Shown here: in pieces, positions 43,834-55,018 of the stretch
How positions within the stretch are numbered: position 1 is the stretch's first letter
Layout: each line of letters begins with the position of its first letter
Assembly (NCBI GenBank): GCA_030340625.1
Contig: JAOPHQ010001991.1
Span: forward strand, 275,501 to 339,500
Source: Merluccius polli
Lineage: Eukaryota > Chordata > Actinopteri > Gadiformes > Merlucciidae
Reading direction: 5' to 3'
DNA length: 64,000 nucleotides
Translations under genes and position numbers: made by a program
The notes under the pieces: generated by a model
The model's input: the letters and a program-made list of their open reading frames with translations, nothing else
What the model was told of the DNA's origin: nothing
The model's database searches: none

Positions 43834-43900
43834 CTGCTGCAATTGGAAGCTGCTAGTGGTGACTGTTCGCTGGTGTCTCACTGATGGCTGCAGGAAGATG
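43630..43900. repeat. CTG-rich minisatellite
   Basis: Imperfect units built from TGCTGCTGGCAGTGGCTGGT recur four or more times. Both strands give long low-complexity frames (CWCW/LLLV or QQQP/AAAA) that should not be read as proteins. Confidence 0.9.
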
Positions 43901-46813
43901 CTGGTGGTTGCTGGAGGTTGAGAAGGAAAGAGAGGCCAAATACATCCATGGCAATAAGCAAGGTATTTGGTAGTGGCCTAGATGTTATGGCCTTTGGTGC
44001 AGGAGGTTGAGCCTTCTTGGCCTTCTTATTTTGACTCTTGCTGCCAAGGTAACCTTTACTCTTGTCTTCTCTCCTTGCAGCCCTGATGCACGTTGCCGCA
44101 ATCCTTAACCTCAGCCTGACATATTTGCAGATGATTTTTCTATCCAGAAGCATGGCCTCCTGTTCCAGGTGTTCCACAGCATTGGTGCACTCCATGAGAG
44201 AATCATCTGTCCTTGAACGGAACAGCTGCTCCACGTGCTGGACGACAGTGAAGACCTCATCAGATGGCCGATAAAGTGCACCCTGTTTGAATTCCTTCAA
44301 CTGCAGCAGAACAGCATTCTCATGTGTGTCATCTGTATTTTGCACAAGTGCATGCTTGCACATCTCACAGAGTGAGGAGCTGAAGACACACTTCACAATG
44401 TATCCAGCCAGATGGTACAGAACACAGGAATTTTTGTGAAGGTGGGTGGTGATGTCAGGTCAACCAGCTGCTCCACTCTCAGACCTTCAGGACTGCTAAT
44501 AATGGTTTTGGTCTCCAGGAAGTCTGCTAGGTGGTCACAGCTGTCATCCAGGTAAGAGCCTGTATGCACTGTGGACAGGAACTGTCCAACAGTGACAGCC
44601 CGTAGGACATAGGGGAACTCCACAGGTGTTGGCACGGGGTTCCTCTGACGTATGCATCCAAACGTGTTTTCCAGGCAGTCCTGTGTGAACCGGCTTGTGA
44701 GGACAAATTTGTGACCCTGGCTCAACAGATCTTCCTGGACCTGCAGTATGGTTGTTGTGGCCATAACCAATCCTGTCTGGACCGGCTTCCAGCTGCTCTT
44801 TCCCCCTATCTTTAGGCCACGAAAAAGATGGATGCTCTCTTGGAGAAATCTGATGGCCTTTTCATACTCCCCCATTCTGAACCGAGAGAGGGCAGTCACA
44901 ACGTGGCGGGACAACATAAGGTCAAACCCGTGGTCCATCTTCTCCAGGAACCATAATGTCATGAGGTTTGATTCAGGACGCTGCTCCTCTACCAGGTACC
45001 TTAAGGCAGCACTTGTTGACTTACTGAAGATGTGCATGGCTGAGCAAACTTTCATCTTTTCGAAGTGGTTAGGCTCCAAGACGCCCCTGGAGAGGTTTGG
45101 AGCCAGCTTTAGTGCCATGCCCTCTTGGTAGGACACCAGATCCTGTAAGGGACCAACAGACACCACACTGGACAGTAGGTGCTCTTTGTTCGCCACATCT
45201 TGTGGAATAGTGATGGTCTGCCAACGGACAAGGGCGCTCTTCAAGTTCTTGACCAGATGTGGGACATCTGCCATGAAATAGAGCCACCGGTGTGGCTCTA
45301 TGGGATGTGGAATCCAGGGTTTATCACACGTCACCCCAAAAGCTCACCACATTGCTCTATTGGGGACACTTGTGACGTTAATGACATGAAGCTCTACAGA
45401 TGCTGCTGCCTCCACTATAGCAATGATGATGGGCTGGTAGACGGCACCATTGGTGGAATTACTGCTGTAGTGGTATGCCACAACTTGCTTCCACCTTGTT
45501 GTTACTCCAGCTAGCATGAAGACACAAGCGTGAGTTGCTCTGCCATTGTGGCCAGGCAGTGTAACGTTGCCAAACAGCTTTCCGCTGTTTGGCAGCTGCC
45601 CCCATATGCAGCTCTACACTTGGGGTGATGGCCATCTCATCCAAGGTTAGCACACAATCCCTCTCCATTTGGCTCATGCTACCAGCCTTTAGCTTCAGCA
45701 TGTCAAAAACCTCCCCCAACACTCCTAGCTTCAGTTACATGCTGCATTCTTCTTTGGACAGTGCGGATGTCTGGCAGAGGGATCTTCATGTTTTGCAGTG
45801 TTTTGTATCCTGTTGTGCCTGCTGTAAATCGAATTTGAATTGCCTTTTTGATGGTCTCATTGCCCCACCGAATCACCCCTTTTTTCATTTTGCATGAATC
45901 TGGTCCTGATTGAAAAATTAAGTAAACTTTTGTTGAAGGTTGTTGTTTCTCCTCCCAAGAATTGATTATTTTTTGTCGTGCTAGAGCCCTCTCTGCTTTT
46001 TTCCTCATATTTCTTTCCTTTTTTAATTCCCTCAGCAGGTCCTCCACACTGGCCCTGTCATGACTGGCCCCTGGCACACTGGTTCCTGGCAGACTGGTTC
46101 CTGTCCCTGTTAAAGTGGCCGCTTGAATGCCGGCCCTGGACTGACTGGCCCCTGGCTGTCTGCTGACCTCTGCTTCATTGTCACCCGGTACATCCCTCTC
46201 ACTCGCCTCTAACTGCACCTCAATTTCTCCCTCAATATCTGTAATAACAACGTATTGTTGGTGTTATATGTATTTATGCCACCTACACTACATCCCTAGA
46301 AGAAGTGAAATTGACAAGTCTGTTGACAATAGCTTGTTTTTGAAATATATGAAATGGGAAAAACTGTGGAAAGAAAGTGTTCACTGGTATCATACCAAGG
46401 TTTGATTCTGTGCAGTAAGTGTGGTCATCAGGTGTTTTAACTTGCAGAAGCCATCATCCTCGAAGGTGTTTTCCTCCTCTTGGGCTTGGGGCGATGGATA
46501 AAAATGGTTGGGACAGCATCTGGTCTCAACTTCCTTGTGCCTCTTTTGGTTTCCATGAACTGCTTGTCCTCAATTTTTTTTTACATTCAGGTGTACAATG
46601 CCCTTTGAAATGTTAGTAAATGTATCATAAAACCTCTGTGGCCATTACTTACTTGGTACGTTTTCTGTTGTTGTTGTCACCTTTAATCTGAAAGTTTTGC
46701 CTGCTGACCATCGCCAACCACCTTTTCCGGCGGTCAATGTCCTTGGGGAAGCCATACATCCGGACTCCTTTCTCGGATCGATTGCTGCATCCAAAGGCTG
46801 CACAGCCAACCAT
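43878..46813 (-). pseudogene. P-element/THAP9-like transposase pseudogene
   Basis: Read leftward: a THAP zinc-finger start MVGCAAFGCSNRSEKG (46813), a donor GTAAGT at about 46652, and an exon with LRPDAVPTIF and PKPKRRK (about 46470-46530). Next an acceptor TTACAG precedes an exon with a coiled coil (LLRELKKERNMRKKAERA) and SIRTVQRR-like IRTVQRRMQHV (to 45703). Then come VLTLDEMAITPSVELH (catalytic aspartate region), DVPHLVKNL and KSSWKPVQTGL. FTQDCLENTFGCIRQRN lies at 44393-45334, and a C-terminal piece at 43878-44396. Frameshifts near 45705, 45590 and 44400, a stop near 45340, and loss of the THAP CxxH half show it is dead. The terminal inverted repeats were not found. Confidence 0.85.
46653..46813 (-). 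pseudogene. THAP-domain exon of the P-element-like gene
   Basis: MVGCAAFGCSNRSEKGV, then YGFPKDIDRRKRWLAMV, gives the CxxxxC half and the FP motif of a THAP DNA-binding domain. The second half (CxxH) should follow the intron but is replaced by an A-run (46585-46600). The ATG at 46813 is the natural start. Confidence 0.8.
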
Positions 46814-47430
46814 GGTAAAACCACTGATCTACAAAATGATGTAACCATAGCTGTCTTGAACTTGGACAATATCAAAGATCACAGGCTTCTCTCTAAGCAG
46901 TAATGTCAATCAGGGGGGTGGTGGGGGTCATTTGTCTATCTGTTTATCTAGCAGTCTATCTCCACCCACTGATATGATGCTGGGAATGTATTATATCAAG
47001 TACAGACTAAGCGCTACCTACTGTCTTATCTAACCATTCTCCCTGACCCTGTTTACTTTTTTACAGGATACAGATGAAAAGCATGATAAGGGTGTGAAAG
47101 GAACTGCCATAAAAGGTCTTGTTTGCTTGTGTATTGGTTTGAAGTTTTCATTGAGGACCCTTAAACAAAGCAAGATCTTGTGACCCTGCCTTCACCTTTA
47201 CAATCTCTGTCCATTTATGCCACCAGCTTTTAGCCTGTCCCGTGACACATGCAGGAGCCCTTTCCAGGCAGTTTTGAGTGAGGCGGCTGTGAGGACATTC
47301 TTTCCCTTTTTCCAGAGCCCTCTGTGTGTGTTTATGGTTTCATTGCCCCACTTTGTTTGTCTGTTAATGGTTTTTGTTTGTTAACACACTGCTGTTATTG
47401 TTCTAGTTTGTTCTTATTATTCTTTTTATT
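46814..47430. other. Unassigned flank of the P-like gene
   Basis: Near 47220-47320 a minus-strand reading gives KNVLTAASLKTAWKGLL, faintly transposase-like but without a definable family. Otherwise nothing is seen. Confidence 0.3.
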
Positions 47431-47570
47431 ATTGTTATTGTTATTATTATTATTATTAATTATTTATTTATTAATAATATAATCATATATTATATATGGT
47501 AATAACAATAATATATATATATATATATATATTATTATTATTATTATTCCTATTCTTTTTTTTTTCTTGT
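47431..47570. repeat. AT-rich (TTA)n/(AT)n microsatellites
   Basis: Runs of TTATTA, TATATATAT and ATTATT. Not coding. Confidence 0.9.
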
Positions 47571-47744
47571 ACACAATCCCCTGCATCTCGGCCCACTGGA
47601 CTGTTATTGCTCCTGTCTTGTCTTTATGTCTTGTCTTGGATGTCTGTACCATTATTACTTATTCCTCATTCCACCATTGCTCTTGTCTTTGATGTTTGTA
47701 CCATTATTATTTACTATTTATTCCTCATTCTACTACTGCTCTTG

Positions 47745-47860
47745 TGTATGTATGTACCTATGTATGTACGTATGTATGTATCTATGTATGTATGTATGTA
47801 TGTATGTATGTATGTATGTATGTATGTATGTATGTATGTATGTATGTGTGTATGTATGCG
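47745..47860. repeat. (ATGT)n microsatellite
   Basis: About 25 near-perfect GTAT units. The MYVCMYVC frames on the plus strand and the IHTYIHTY frame on the minus strand are by-products. Confidence 0.97.
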
Positions 47861-47879
47861 GTACTGTTGTCTTTCTTTG

Positions 47880-47965
47880 TTTATTTGTTTCATTCTGTAA
47901 GTGACTTTGGGTCTTTGAAAAGCGCTATACAAATAAAATGAATTATTTTATTATTATTACAATAA
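47880..47965 (+). mobile_element. LINE/SINE 3' tail
   Basis: GTAAGTGACTTTGGGTCTTT, then GAAAAGCGCTATACAAATAA and AATGAATTATT, is the common 3' terminus of an L2-related fish retroposon. No coding part is recognised upstream, which is microsatellite-rich. Confidence 0.6.
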
Positions 47966-48449
47966 AAATCTTGTTTATTTAACAACTTTTGTACCAGTCA
48001 TACTTATTCCAGTCCATCAGCTCTAACATAAATTGCAAGTGTGAATAGTTGCTTGTAGAGTTAGATTTTGACTGATCATATTCAAGCATAATTAGTGGTT
48101 GTTTGATAGATCTGATACATGTCTCCATCTTAAAATCTCCATGGTTCTGATGCATGTCCTACAAAAATAACTAAATGTCCTTTAGTCTCCTACATGTCCT
48201 TTTAAAATAACTAAACTTGGTAATAAAGATAAAACGTACTTTGGAAAAGCTGACATTTCACAAAACAGGTAAGTGCAATAATAATAATAGTCCAATAATA
48301 GTAAAAATTAAATGGTAACTTGTTTATCTAAGTGCAAATACAGAACAACCAACCTTGTAAAGTTAGCATCACTCACATAAGTAAACTAGCCAAGCTAACA
48401 CAAACTTTTCCTTCCAAAAGTTTATTATTATTATTATTCAAAAGTAATC
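47966..48449. other. Unassigned
   Basis: AT-rich. CTACATGTCCT-type phrases recur at 48150-48200. No gene. Confidence 0.4.
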
Positions 48450-48459
48450 AATGCAGTAC

Positions 48460-49110
48460 TTTCAATTGTCAATCCCACAGCTCAGCAGTTTGACTCACTA
48501 AACCTCTCTCAAATCATTGCTCTTCCTACTAGGTGTGATCCCAACATTTCAAACAAGGCCACTCTGATTGATGTGATTTTTACAAATGCTCCACACATGT
48601 ACCAATCTGGCGTGTTTTGTAGCGATATCAGCGATCACTGTTTCATTGCCTGTGTTAGAAAAAATCTCTCTGCCAAAACAGCCCGTCACCATCAGGGAGA
48701 AACAAAATCTAAAGCATTTTGATGTACAAGCTTTCCTCCATGACCTTGCTGATGTGTGCTGGTACAGATTAGGTTTAGTCCCCACTGTAGATGACACATG
48801 GTCACTATTTAAAGACCTTTTCAGTACTGTCATAAATAAACATGCCCCTCTTAAGAAATGTAGGATTAAAAATCGATGCAGTCCCTGGTATAGTCAAGAT
48901 CTGGCTCTGCTGCTTCAACAAAAAAATGTTGCCTGGCGCATCGCTCAACGCTCCAACTCTGCTTCTGCTAGCCTCTTGTTTCGCCAGCTGCGTAACAAGC
49001 TAAAGTTGGATACTACAAGAAGCAGTTTGCATCCTGTGGCTCAGACCCAATGCTTTTTGGAAAATGGTGAGGGAACTGGAGAACAAACCTTCGGCTCTAC
49101 CTGTATCCCT
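48460..49110 (+). pseudogene. LINE endonuclease C-terminus and linker
   Basis: Pieces in order: LSQIIALPTRCDPN (about 48500), ATLIDVIFTNAPHMYQSG (about 48560), CSDISDHCFIACVRK (about 48622, the final catalytic SDH), then after a frameshift FDVQAFLHDLADVCWYRLGL and CRIKNRCSPWYSQDL (open frame 48586-49113). The domain's N-terminal two-thirds are absent. Confidence 0.8.
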
Positions 49111-49139
49111 TAAAGTAAATGACCTTATAGTCACAGATA

Positions 49140-50730
49140 AACATGGCTAACTTCTTTAATCGCCACTTTGCCAACTCTGGTCTAATCTTTGGGTCCCCCA
49201 ACCCTGCTCCTATTCCAAAGAGCCCTTTGCCCCCAAGTCCCTCCCCTCTGCCACTTTCAGCCTTTAGTCCTGCTTGCCTTTCCAACCCCCAACCCCCCCC
49301 TCACAGTTTTTCCCTCAGGCCTGTCTTAGTTGGAGAGGTCCTAAAAGAATTGTCATCTCTGGACCCAAAAAAATCAGCTGGGTCCGATGAGCTGGCAGCA
49401 TTCTTTATTAAAACTGCTGCTCCCATTATTGCAGCCCCTTTAACCTATTGAATTTCTCTGCCAAATTACCCGAGTGGAAAGAAACGATTGTGCTTCCTTT
49501 GTTTAATGGTGGTGTTCACACCGATCCAAACTGCTACAGACCAATCTCCATTTTGCCCTGTCTATCTAAGTTATTTGAAAAACTGGTCAACAAACAGCTC
49601 ACTACTCATCTGAATATGTTCAACATATTTTCTGAGGTACAGTCAGGTTTTCGCACAGGGTATGGTTGTGTCCCAGCGACCTTAAAGGTACTAAACGACA
49701 TCACTTCTGCACTGGATGCAAAACAGTACTGTGCAGCAATTTTTATCGACCTGACAAAAGCTTTTGACACAGTAGACCACCCCACCTTACTGAACAGACT
49801 GAGCAGCATCGGGGTTACTAACCATTCACTAGCCTGGTTTTCTCATTACCTCTCTCACCGGGTGCAATGTGTGCGGTTTGAAAATCTTTTATCTCAGCCC
49901 CTCCCAGTCACTAAGGGTGTCCCCCAAGGTTCCATTCTAGGTCCCACTCTGTTCTCAATATACATCAATAATATCCCCCTGGCTGCTGGAAACTCACTCA
50001 TTCATCTATATGCTGACGACACAATTCTTTATGCCACTGGTCCCTCCCCTGACACTGTACTAACAACTCTCCAGGATAGCTTCCTCCAGATCCAACTTGC
50101 CTTCAGTCACCTCAAATTGTCCCTCAACACCTCTAAGACCAAGTTCATGTGGTTCAACCGTAAGGGCTCCACACCCCCCACAACCCCCAATATTACCACC
50201 TGTGTGGGGGCTACCCTGGAGCAAGTCACGGTGTATAAATACCTGGGAATCTGGTTAGACAGCTCACTATCCTTTTCACACCATATCTCAAAACTACAGT
50301 TCAAGATAAAGGCCAAACTCGGCTTTCTCTACAGAAACCGTCACTCCTTCACTTCTTCTGCTAAACGCACCCTCATACAAATGACCATTCTTCCCCAACT
50401 CGACTATGGTGACACAATCTACAGGTCCGCGTGCAAAGGTACACTCTCCATACTTGACACCCTTTATCACTCTGCCATTCGGTTTGCCACTAACGCCCCC
50501 CATAGCACTCACCACTGCACTCTTTACTCCCTGGTAAACTGGCCCTCCCTTCATACCCGCCGTCACATGCACTGGTTTACACTCATCTATAAAACTCTCC
50601 TTCACCTATCTCCCCCTTATTTGTGTCAGCTGCTTCACTTCCTCCCTGTTACTCATAACACCCGATCCTCACTTTACATTCAGTTAAAGGTCCCCAAATC
50701 CTTCACTGCCCTTGGCCACGCATAATTCCA
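49140..50730 (+). pseudogene. LINE reverse transcriptase, near-continuous frame
   Basis: The 49143-49451 frame carries the proline-rich linker and the start of the fingers (SSLDPKKSAGSDELAAFFIK). The 425-codon frame 49448-50725 carries NCYRPISILPCLSKLFEKLV, SEVQSGFRTGYGC, IFIDLTKAFDTVDH (motif A), KGVPQGSILGPTLFSIYINN (motif B), HLYADDTILYA (catalytic YADD, about 50009-50020) and the thumb. A stop at 50723 truncates the last part, which continues in frame as FQSAAPSDWNALQ. With one frameshift at 49445 and one stop it is a young pseudogene. Confidence 0.88.
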
Positions 50731-51139
50731 GTCTGCTGCCCCCTCTGACTGGAACGCTCTGCAAAAAAACCTTAAACTGGACAAACTCATCTCCCTCCCA
50801 GCCTTCAAACATGTCATCTCAGACTCCCTTATTGATTCCTGCACCTGTTTTCCTCCTACATAGAGTAGCACGTCTGTCTTTCTCCTCTATTCACACATTC
50901 CGATTGTCTGCATCTGTACCATACTGATTGCTAGTGCTTGTTGTGTTCTGTATCTGTAGTGTTCATTGTTTTTATTCCTGCCCCCTGTTAGTTTGCTGTT
51001 CTAACTAGTTTTAAGTGTTGTATAACTTATGTTTATTTTTTCAGCCCTACTCCCCTTTCCCCTTAGTGGCAGGCCGGCATTGTACATAAGAATCTGTTCT
51101 TAATTGCCTAGCCTGGTGAAATAAAGGTCTAATAAAAAA

Positions 51140-52100
51140 GCTCAAAAGCATAATTGACACTAACATACATGCAATAGTGCAAAAACGGTTAAAAAACATG
51201 TGTGTTGTTTAATTTTGACATTTACCATGCAATAGCTCACTCTGTCCGATACAAGACAATGACTGCTATGACAGCTTGCGGTTTGTTTGGAACTATTGAG
51301 GCTTACATGAACCATGTGACAGCCCTAGCGGCGACATCAGAGCATGTCGTAACTCTGTTCTCTCTATAGCTCTGATCAATCCCATTGCATTTCTCTCTGT
51401 GACCAGGGGGCGTCGCTCTAAACGTGACAAAATGCAAAGCTATGGTCTTCATTGCTTTTCGAAAAGTAGCCTGAAGTGTTCGTGCCTAAATGAAATGTAA
51501 TCAACTGTCCAAACACAGTCCGGGGGGGCTGGCCTGGGGGTGCCTGCTTCTATCACAGCGACAGCCACCTTTAATAAATCTACAACCGTGTTATTTGTTG
51601 CCATTTTGATGGTAGCCTATTTCATATGACAACATTAGCTTGCTAACCTAATCGTCCCGCCAACTCTGACTTCGGTTCTACTTCTACCCCGCCCCCAGGC
51701 CGCCCCCCCCCCCAGACTGTGATTGGATAGTTGATTACAAAAAGCAATTTTTGTACGATAAGCAATGAAGACCATTGCTTTGCATTTTGTCACTTTTAGA
51801 GCGACACCCCCCTGGTCAGAGATAAATGCAATTGGATGGATTATCTTTAATTGTGGCACGAACGGCACAAAAGACACAAAAACAATACACCTCCTATTGT
51901 ATTTCATTATGATTCATTATGTTTTTGACAGAACACACAATGAAATGCAATGCAATTTGTGTTTTGCTTTTAATTATGGTGTGATAAATGCACATCAGTA
52001 TGGAAAAGCAAACGCAGATATGTATTGCATTTCATTATGTGTGGCTATAGTGATTGCATTTCAATTAGTCATTGAAAATCTTCCATATATTTAAAGGTCA
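51140..52100. repeat. Dispersed repeat, copy split by a foldback
   Basis: Outer parts 51280-51374 and 51833-52095 are together the reverse complement of 41120-41530 and would be contiguous without the element between them. Confidence 0.8.
51375..51835. mobile_element. Foldback MITE inserted in the repeat
   Basis: An arm of about 80-90 bp on each side (left CATTGCATTT...GACCAGGGGG, right CCCCCTGGTCAGAG...AAATGCAATTG) is an inverted copy including ATGGTCTTCATTGCTTTTCG. The 270-bp spacer contains GGGGGGGCTGGCCTGGGGG-like and C-run sequence. The insertion is proven by the empty site in the 41 kb copy. The exact TSD is not clear. Confidence 0.8.
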
Positions 52101-53655
52101 GGGCGAAGAGAATTGGATGACAAACCATCGCAATTGCACCATGCGGCCACCAGATGGTGATAAAGACTATGGTCTGATTGAAGGCAATTGACCTATTTCC
52201 TGTGAAATCCTCTTAGCTTCTACAGATTGGCTGCAGTCAAATAGTCCAAAAAATGATGTCCTATGTAATTTCCTAACCACATTTCCTTGACCATGATAGG
52301 TCTCCCTCATTCATGATATGAATGAGGGAGTATTCATAAGGAATTTGGAAAAGACAACCGAGGTGCTAAGAGAATCCCACTGCAGTTACAATAAGCTACA
52401 TAATTATGCATTGACGTGGGTCTACCATGGCGACACTACAATGTCCTGAAGATGGACTACTAAAACCGCGTCTTAGATACTTCCGTTATATGCCAGATGG
52501 CCAGTACACCACTAGACGATATATTTAGCCACAAGATGTCACACTAGAGCACCAGCATCTCAAACCACAACAATTGGGAGTGTTCTTTACCTTCGTAACC
52601 CATCTCATGCACAGCGCGTGCGTCATCATGAACGCGCGGCCGGCCCGGCTACCAAAATAAAGAAAATAGAAGCTCAGATGACAACACACACAGAGGGAGG
52701 GTGCCTTCATTCTCTGGTCAGGACGCCATTAATCCACTATATCTCTACATAGCCAATAGTTGTTTGCTGCTATATTAATGTTCAGGATATCATCTATAGC
52801 CCCTTTAAATAAAAAAATTAATATAGGCTGTCACATTTACAATGGTTGCTCACACTCACCCTTCTGTCCACTCATATGTATTGACATGAATCCCAATGAG
52901 TATGATTGTGACAATATGCAATTTGCAAGATAGGCCTAACATGTTAGGCCTACAAATCTACCAGGCCTACTGTAGCCTGCATTAGGGTTGGCCCAAATAC
53001 ATTATCCTCTGGATAATTATTAGGTTTTCAAAACGAATATTAAAAGAAAAAAGAAAGACAAAATTCACAGTGCTTATCTTTCCCTGTCTGAATCGGAGCC
53101 AACGGAGGCCACTGTGCAGAATCGTGTTTTTATCAACCAATCATTTTTCCTTTTAATTTCAACAGTGTTATTTTAATAAGGCAAAAAGCGAATACAATAT
53201 CAAATAGGATTGCTGCGTGGACGTCAGTGGCTTTCAGATCCATTTATTGGTCCAAGTCCGACTCTCTTAAGGCAGGAGTTTCAATGTAACCTAAAAGTTT
53301 CAGAAGACACACAGCTTCCATAGTATGAGAGTACAAATAAGGTGGTTTGAACAATGTGCAAAGTTTCTATCAAATTGCATGGCAGGACGAGCGTAAGAGA
53401 AAACACACAGACGATATTGTGGATGATCACCATAAAAGAAAAAATGTTGCCACCTGTTCTATTCATGTTTATTAAAATACCAACCCGTTATTATTAGTAG
53501 GTAGAGCTTTTTGTTATCTTTTGACCTGGTTTAAACATATGAAATAGCTGCTAAATAGCCTACGTTCATTATTAAAACCCTTCTAAAACCATTAACCCCC
53601 CTGCTTGCCGCAACCTCTTATTTCTATGTCCGCAACTGACTAGTGGGAGTGCCAT
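52101..53655. other. Unassigned, with one strong hairpin
   Basis: A 13-bp perfect stem with a 3-base loop (CTCCCTCATTCAT, GAT, inverse) lies at 52302-52330. The segment from 52095 (TTTAAAGG) to about 52808 (CCCCTTTAAA) might be a further TTAA element, but its ends share only a few bases. No gene. Confidence 0.4.
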
Positions 53656-54336
53656 AGGGATTCTTATTATTATTCTGTCCTAGTAACGCCCATACCTCAG
53701 CCGCACATGGGTAACATTTTTTCTAATTTGGCGACCAGACAGATCTCCCCGATAAACAGGTCCCCAAAAAGGTTTGGTACCATTTTGCCTATAGGGGGCA
53801 CTATAACTTGCGGTTAAAATCAAACGATCCGACGAAAATTCATGAAACTTGGTATATAGGACTTATTTTGCATGCTGAACATATTTGCCTCTTGGACCCA
53901 TAAAGTCCGTCTGGATATATTTTGCTGTACAGTGAAATATTCCGAAATTTTTCAAAAATCTTCTAAATAACCACTGGCCACAATTTCACCAAATTCGGTT
54001 CACATGACATGATCTATTGACACGTCTGATCAAAAGTTAGATAAAGGTTTTTGAAATATGTCAAAATGGCAGTCAGAAAATTACATGTTTCTATCAATCA
54101 CAAATCCGCTTCAAAGTGTCTGTACCTTGAAACATTCTAGCAACATAGAATACATTCCCCCGAACAAGTTTGACAAATTTTGTGTATTTTCGTACATAAA
54201 TGACATCACGGTGCCCATTTTCATAAATTGACCACTTCATACTTTCGCCTGTCTATCTAAGGGAGCCCAGTAGAGGGCGCTGGAAGACACAGTAATCTGC
54301 ATGAAGACAGTAGACTGAAGTGAAGTGCTCAGCATT
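53656..54336. repeat. Dispersed non-coding repeat
   Basis: Phrases such as GGGGGCACTATAACTTG and TTCATGAAACTTGGTATATA are very common in percomorph genomes, and the style is the same as 42.6-43.5 kb. No open frame. Class unknown. Confidence 0.5.
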
Positions 54337-55018
54337 AAGGCCTTTACACACCGGTGCGTGACGAATAAATGACACAAAAATGCGAAATACTCACCTGCGA
54401 ATATTTCGCATCAAAACTATTCATACCGGCAGCGATGCGAATTTGCAACAGTTGCAACAATTGTTCAATAAATGGTTCGAAAAGATTCGCGCCAGCTCAT
54501 CCTTCAGAAAAAATGATGGATTCAACATCATCCAGTGATGATGATCTTGTCCTAGTCCTCCTCACTCGACAAAAGAAGGGGAGATTTTGGGTACATCCCA
54601 TTTTAAAAGGTAGAGAAAGAGAAGGAGAATTCCACTGCCTCATACAAGAGCTGACACTCTACCACGGCCGGTTCCGGACATATTTTAGGATGTCGGTGGG
54701 ACAGTTTGAGGTCCTTCTGGGGATGCTAGCGCCTTTATCAAATAATACAGGGTGATGAGAAACACAAACAATCAACAGGTCCGCCATTGTCGTAACATTG
54801 TAACGTGCGCTCCGCACAATGTGATTGGTTGATGCCTTTATTCGCTGTGCAAAAGCTCAGAAAAATCAACCTCCTTCCGAAAAAAAATTACGTCGCTTTT
54901 TCGCGCGTAATATTCGCGTTCTGTGTGAAAGTACTCATGACAAAAACAACAGTTCAAAAAAATATATTTACGTGCGAATTAATCCCACAAAAAAATGCCC
55001 CCAGTGTGTAAAGGCCTT
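54337..55018 (+). mobile_element. Deleted PIF/Harbinger-type element retaining an N-terminal exon
   Basis: AAGGCCTTTACACACC at 54337 is mirrored by GTGTGTAAAGGCCTT ending at 55018. Between them only the N-terminal part of a Harbinger-family protein is left. GCGAATA/TATTCGC-type repeats (TGCGAATATTTCGCATC, CGCGTAATATTCGCG) lie near both ends. TSD unclear. Confidence 0.75.
54513..54755 (+). pseudogene. Harbinger-family N-terminal fragment
   Basis: MMDSTSSSDDD, an acidic start, is followed by GRFWVHPILKGREREGEFHC, LTLYHGRFRTYFRMSVGQFE and LLGMLAP. This is the N-terminal helix-turn-helix region of HARBI1/ALP1-like transposases. The nuclease domain is deleted. The frame upstream of this ATG (from 54369) is not part of the family protein. 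Confidence 0.8.

Larger units (their letters stand above)
48450..51139 (+). mobile_element. CR1/Rex1-like LINE, 5'-truncated
   Basis: It begins inside the endonuclease domain and runs through the linker and the reverse transcriptase to a complete 3' terminus (AATCTGTTCTTAATTGCC, then TGGTGAAATAAAGG and TAATAAAAA). It is the best preserved retroelement of the window. 5' truncation is the usual outcome of target-primed integration. Confidence 0.85.

Noticed and set aside
43481..43921. Overlapping long frames rich in W/C/L or Q/P/A
   Set aside because: Low-complexity translations of the CTG-rich minisatellite on both strands.
47496..47941. Long MYVCMYVC and IHTYIHTY frames
   Set aside because: Translation of an ATGT microsatellite.
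52095..52808. Possible further TTAA element (TTTAAAGG ... CCCCTTTAAA)
   Set aside because: The ends share only a few bases beyond the TTAA and the interior gives no inverted repeat; too weak to annotate as an element.
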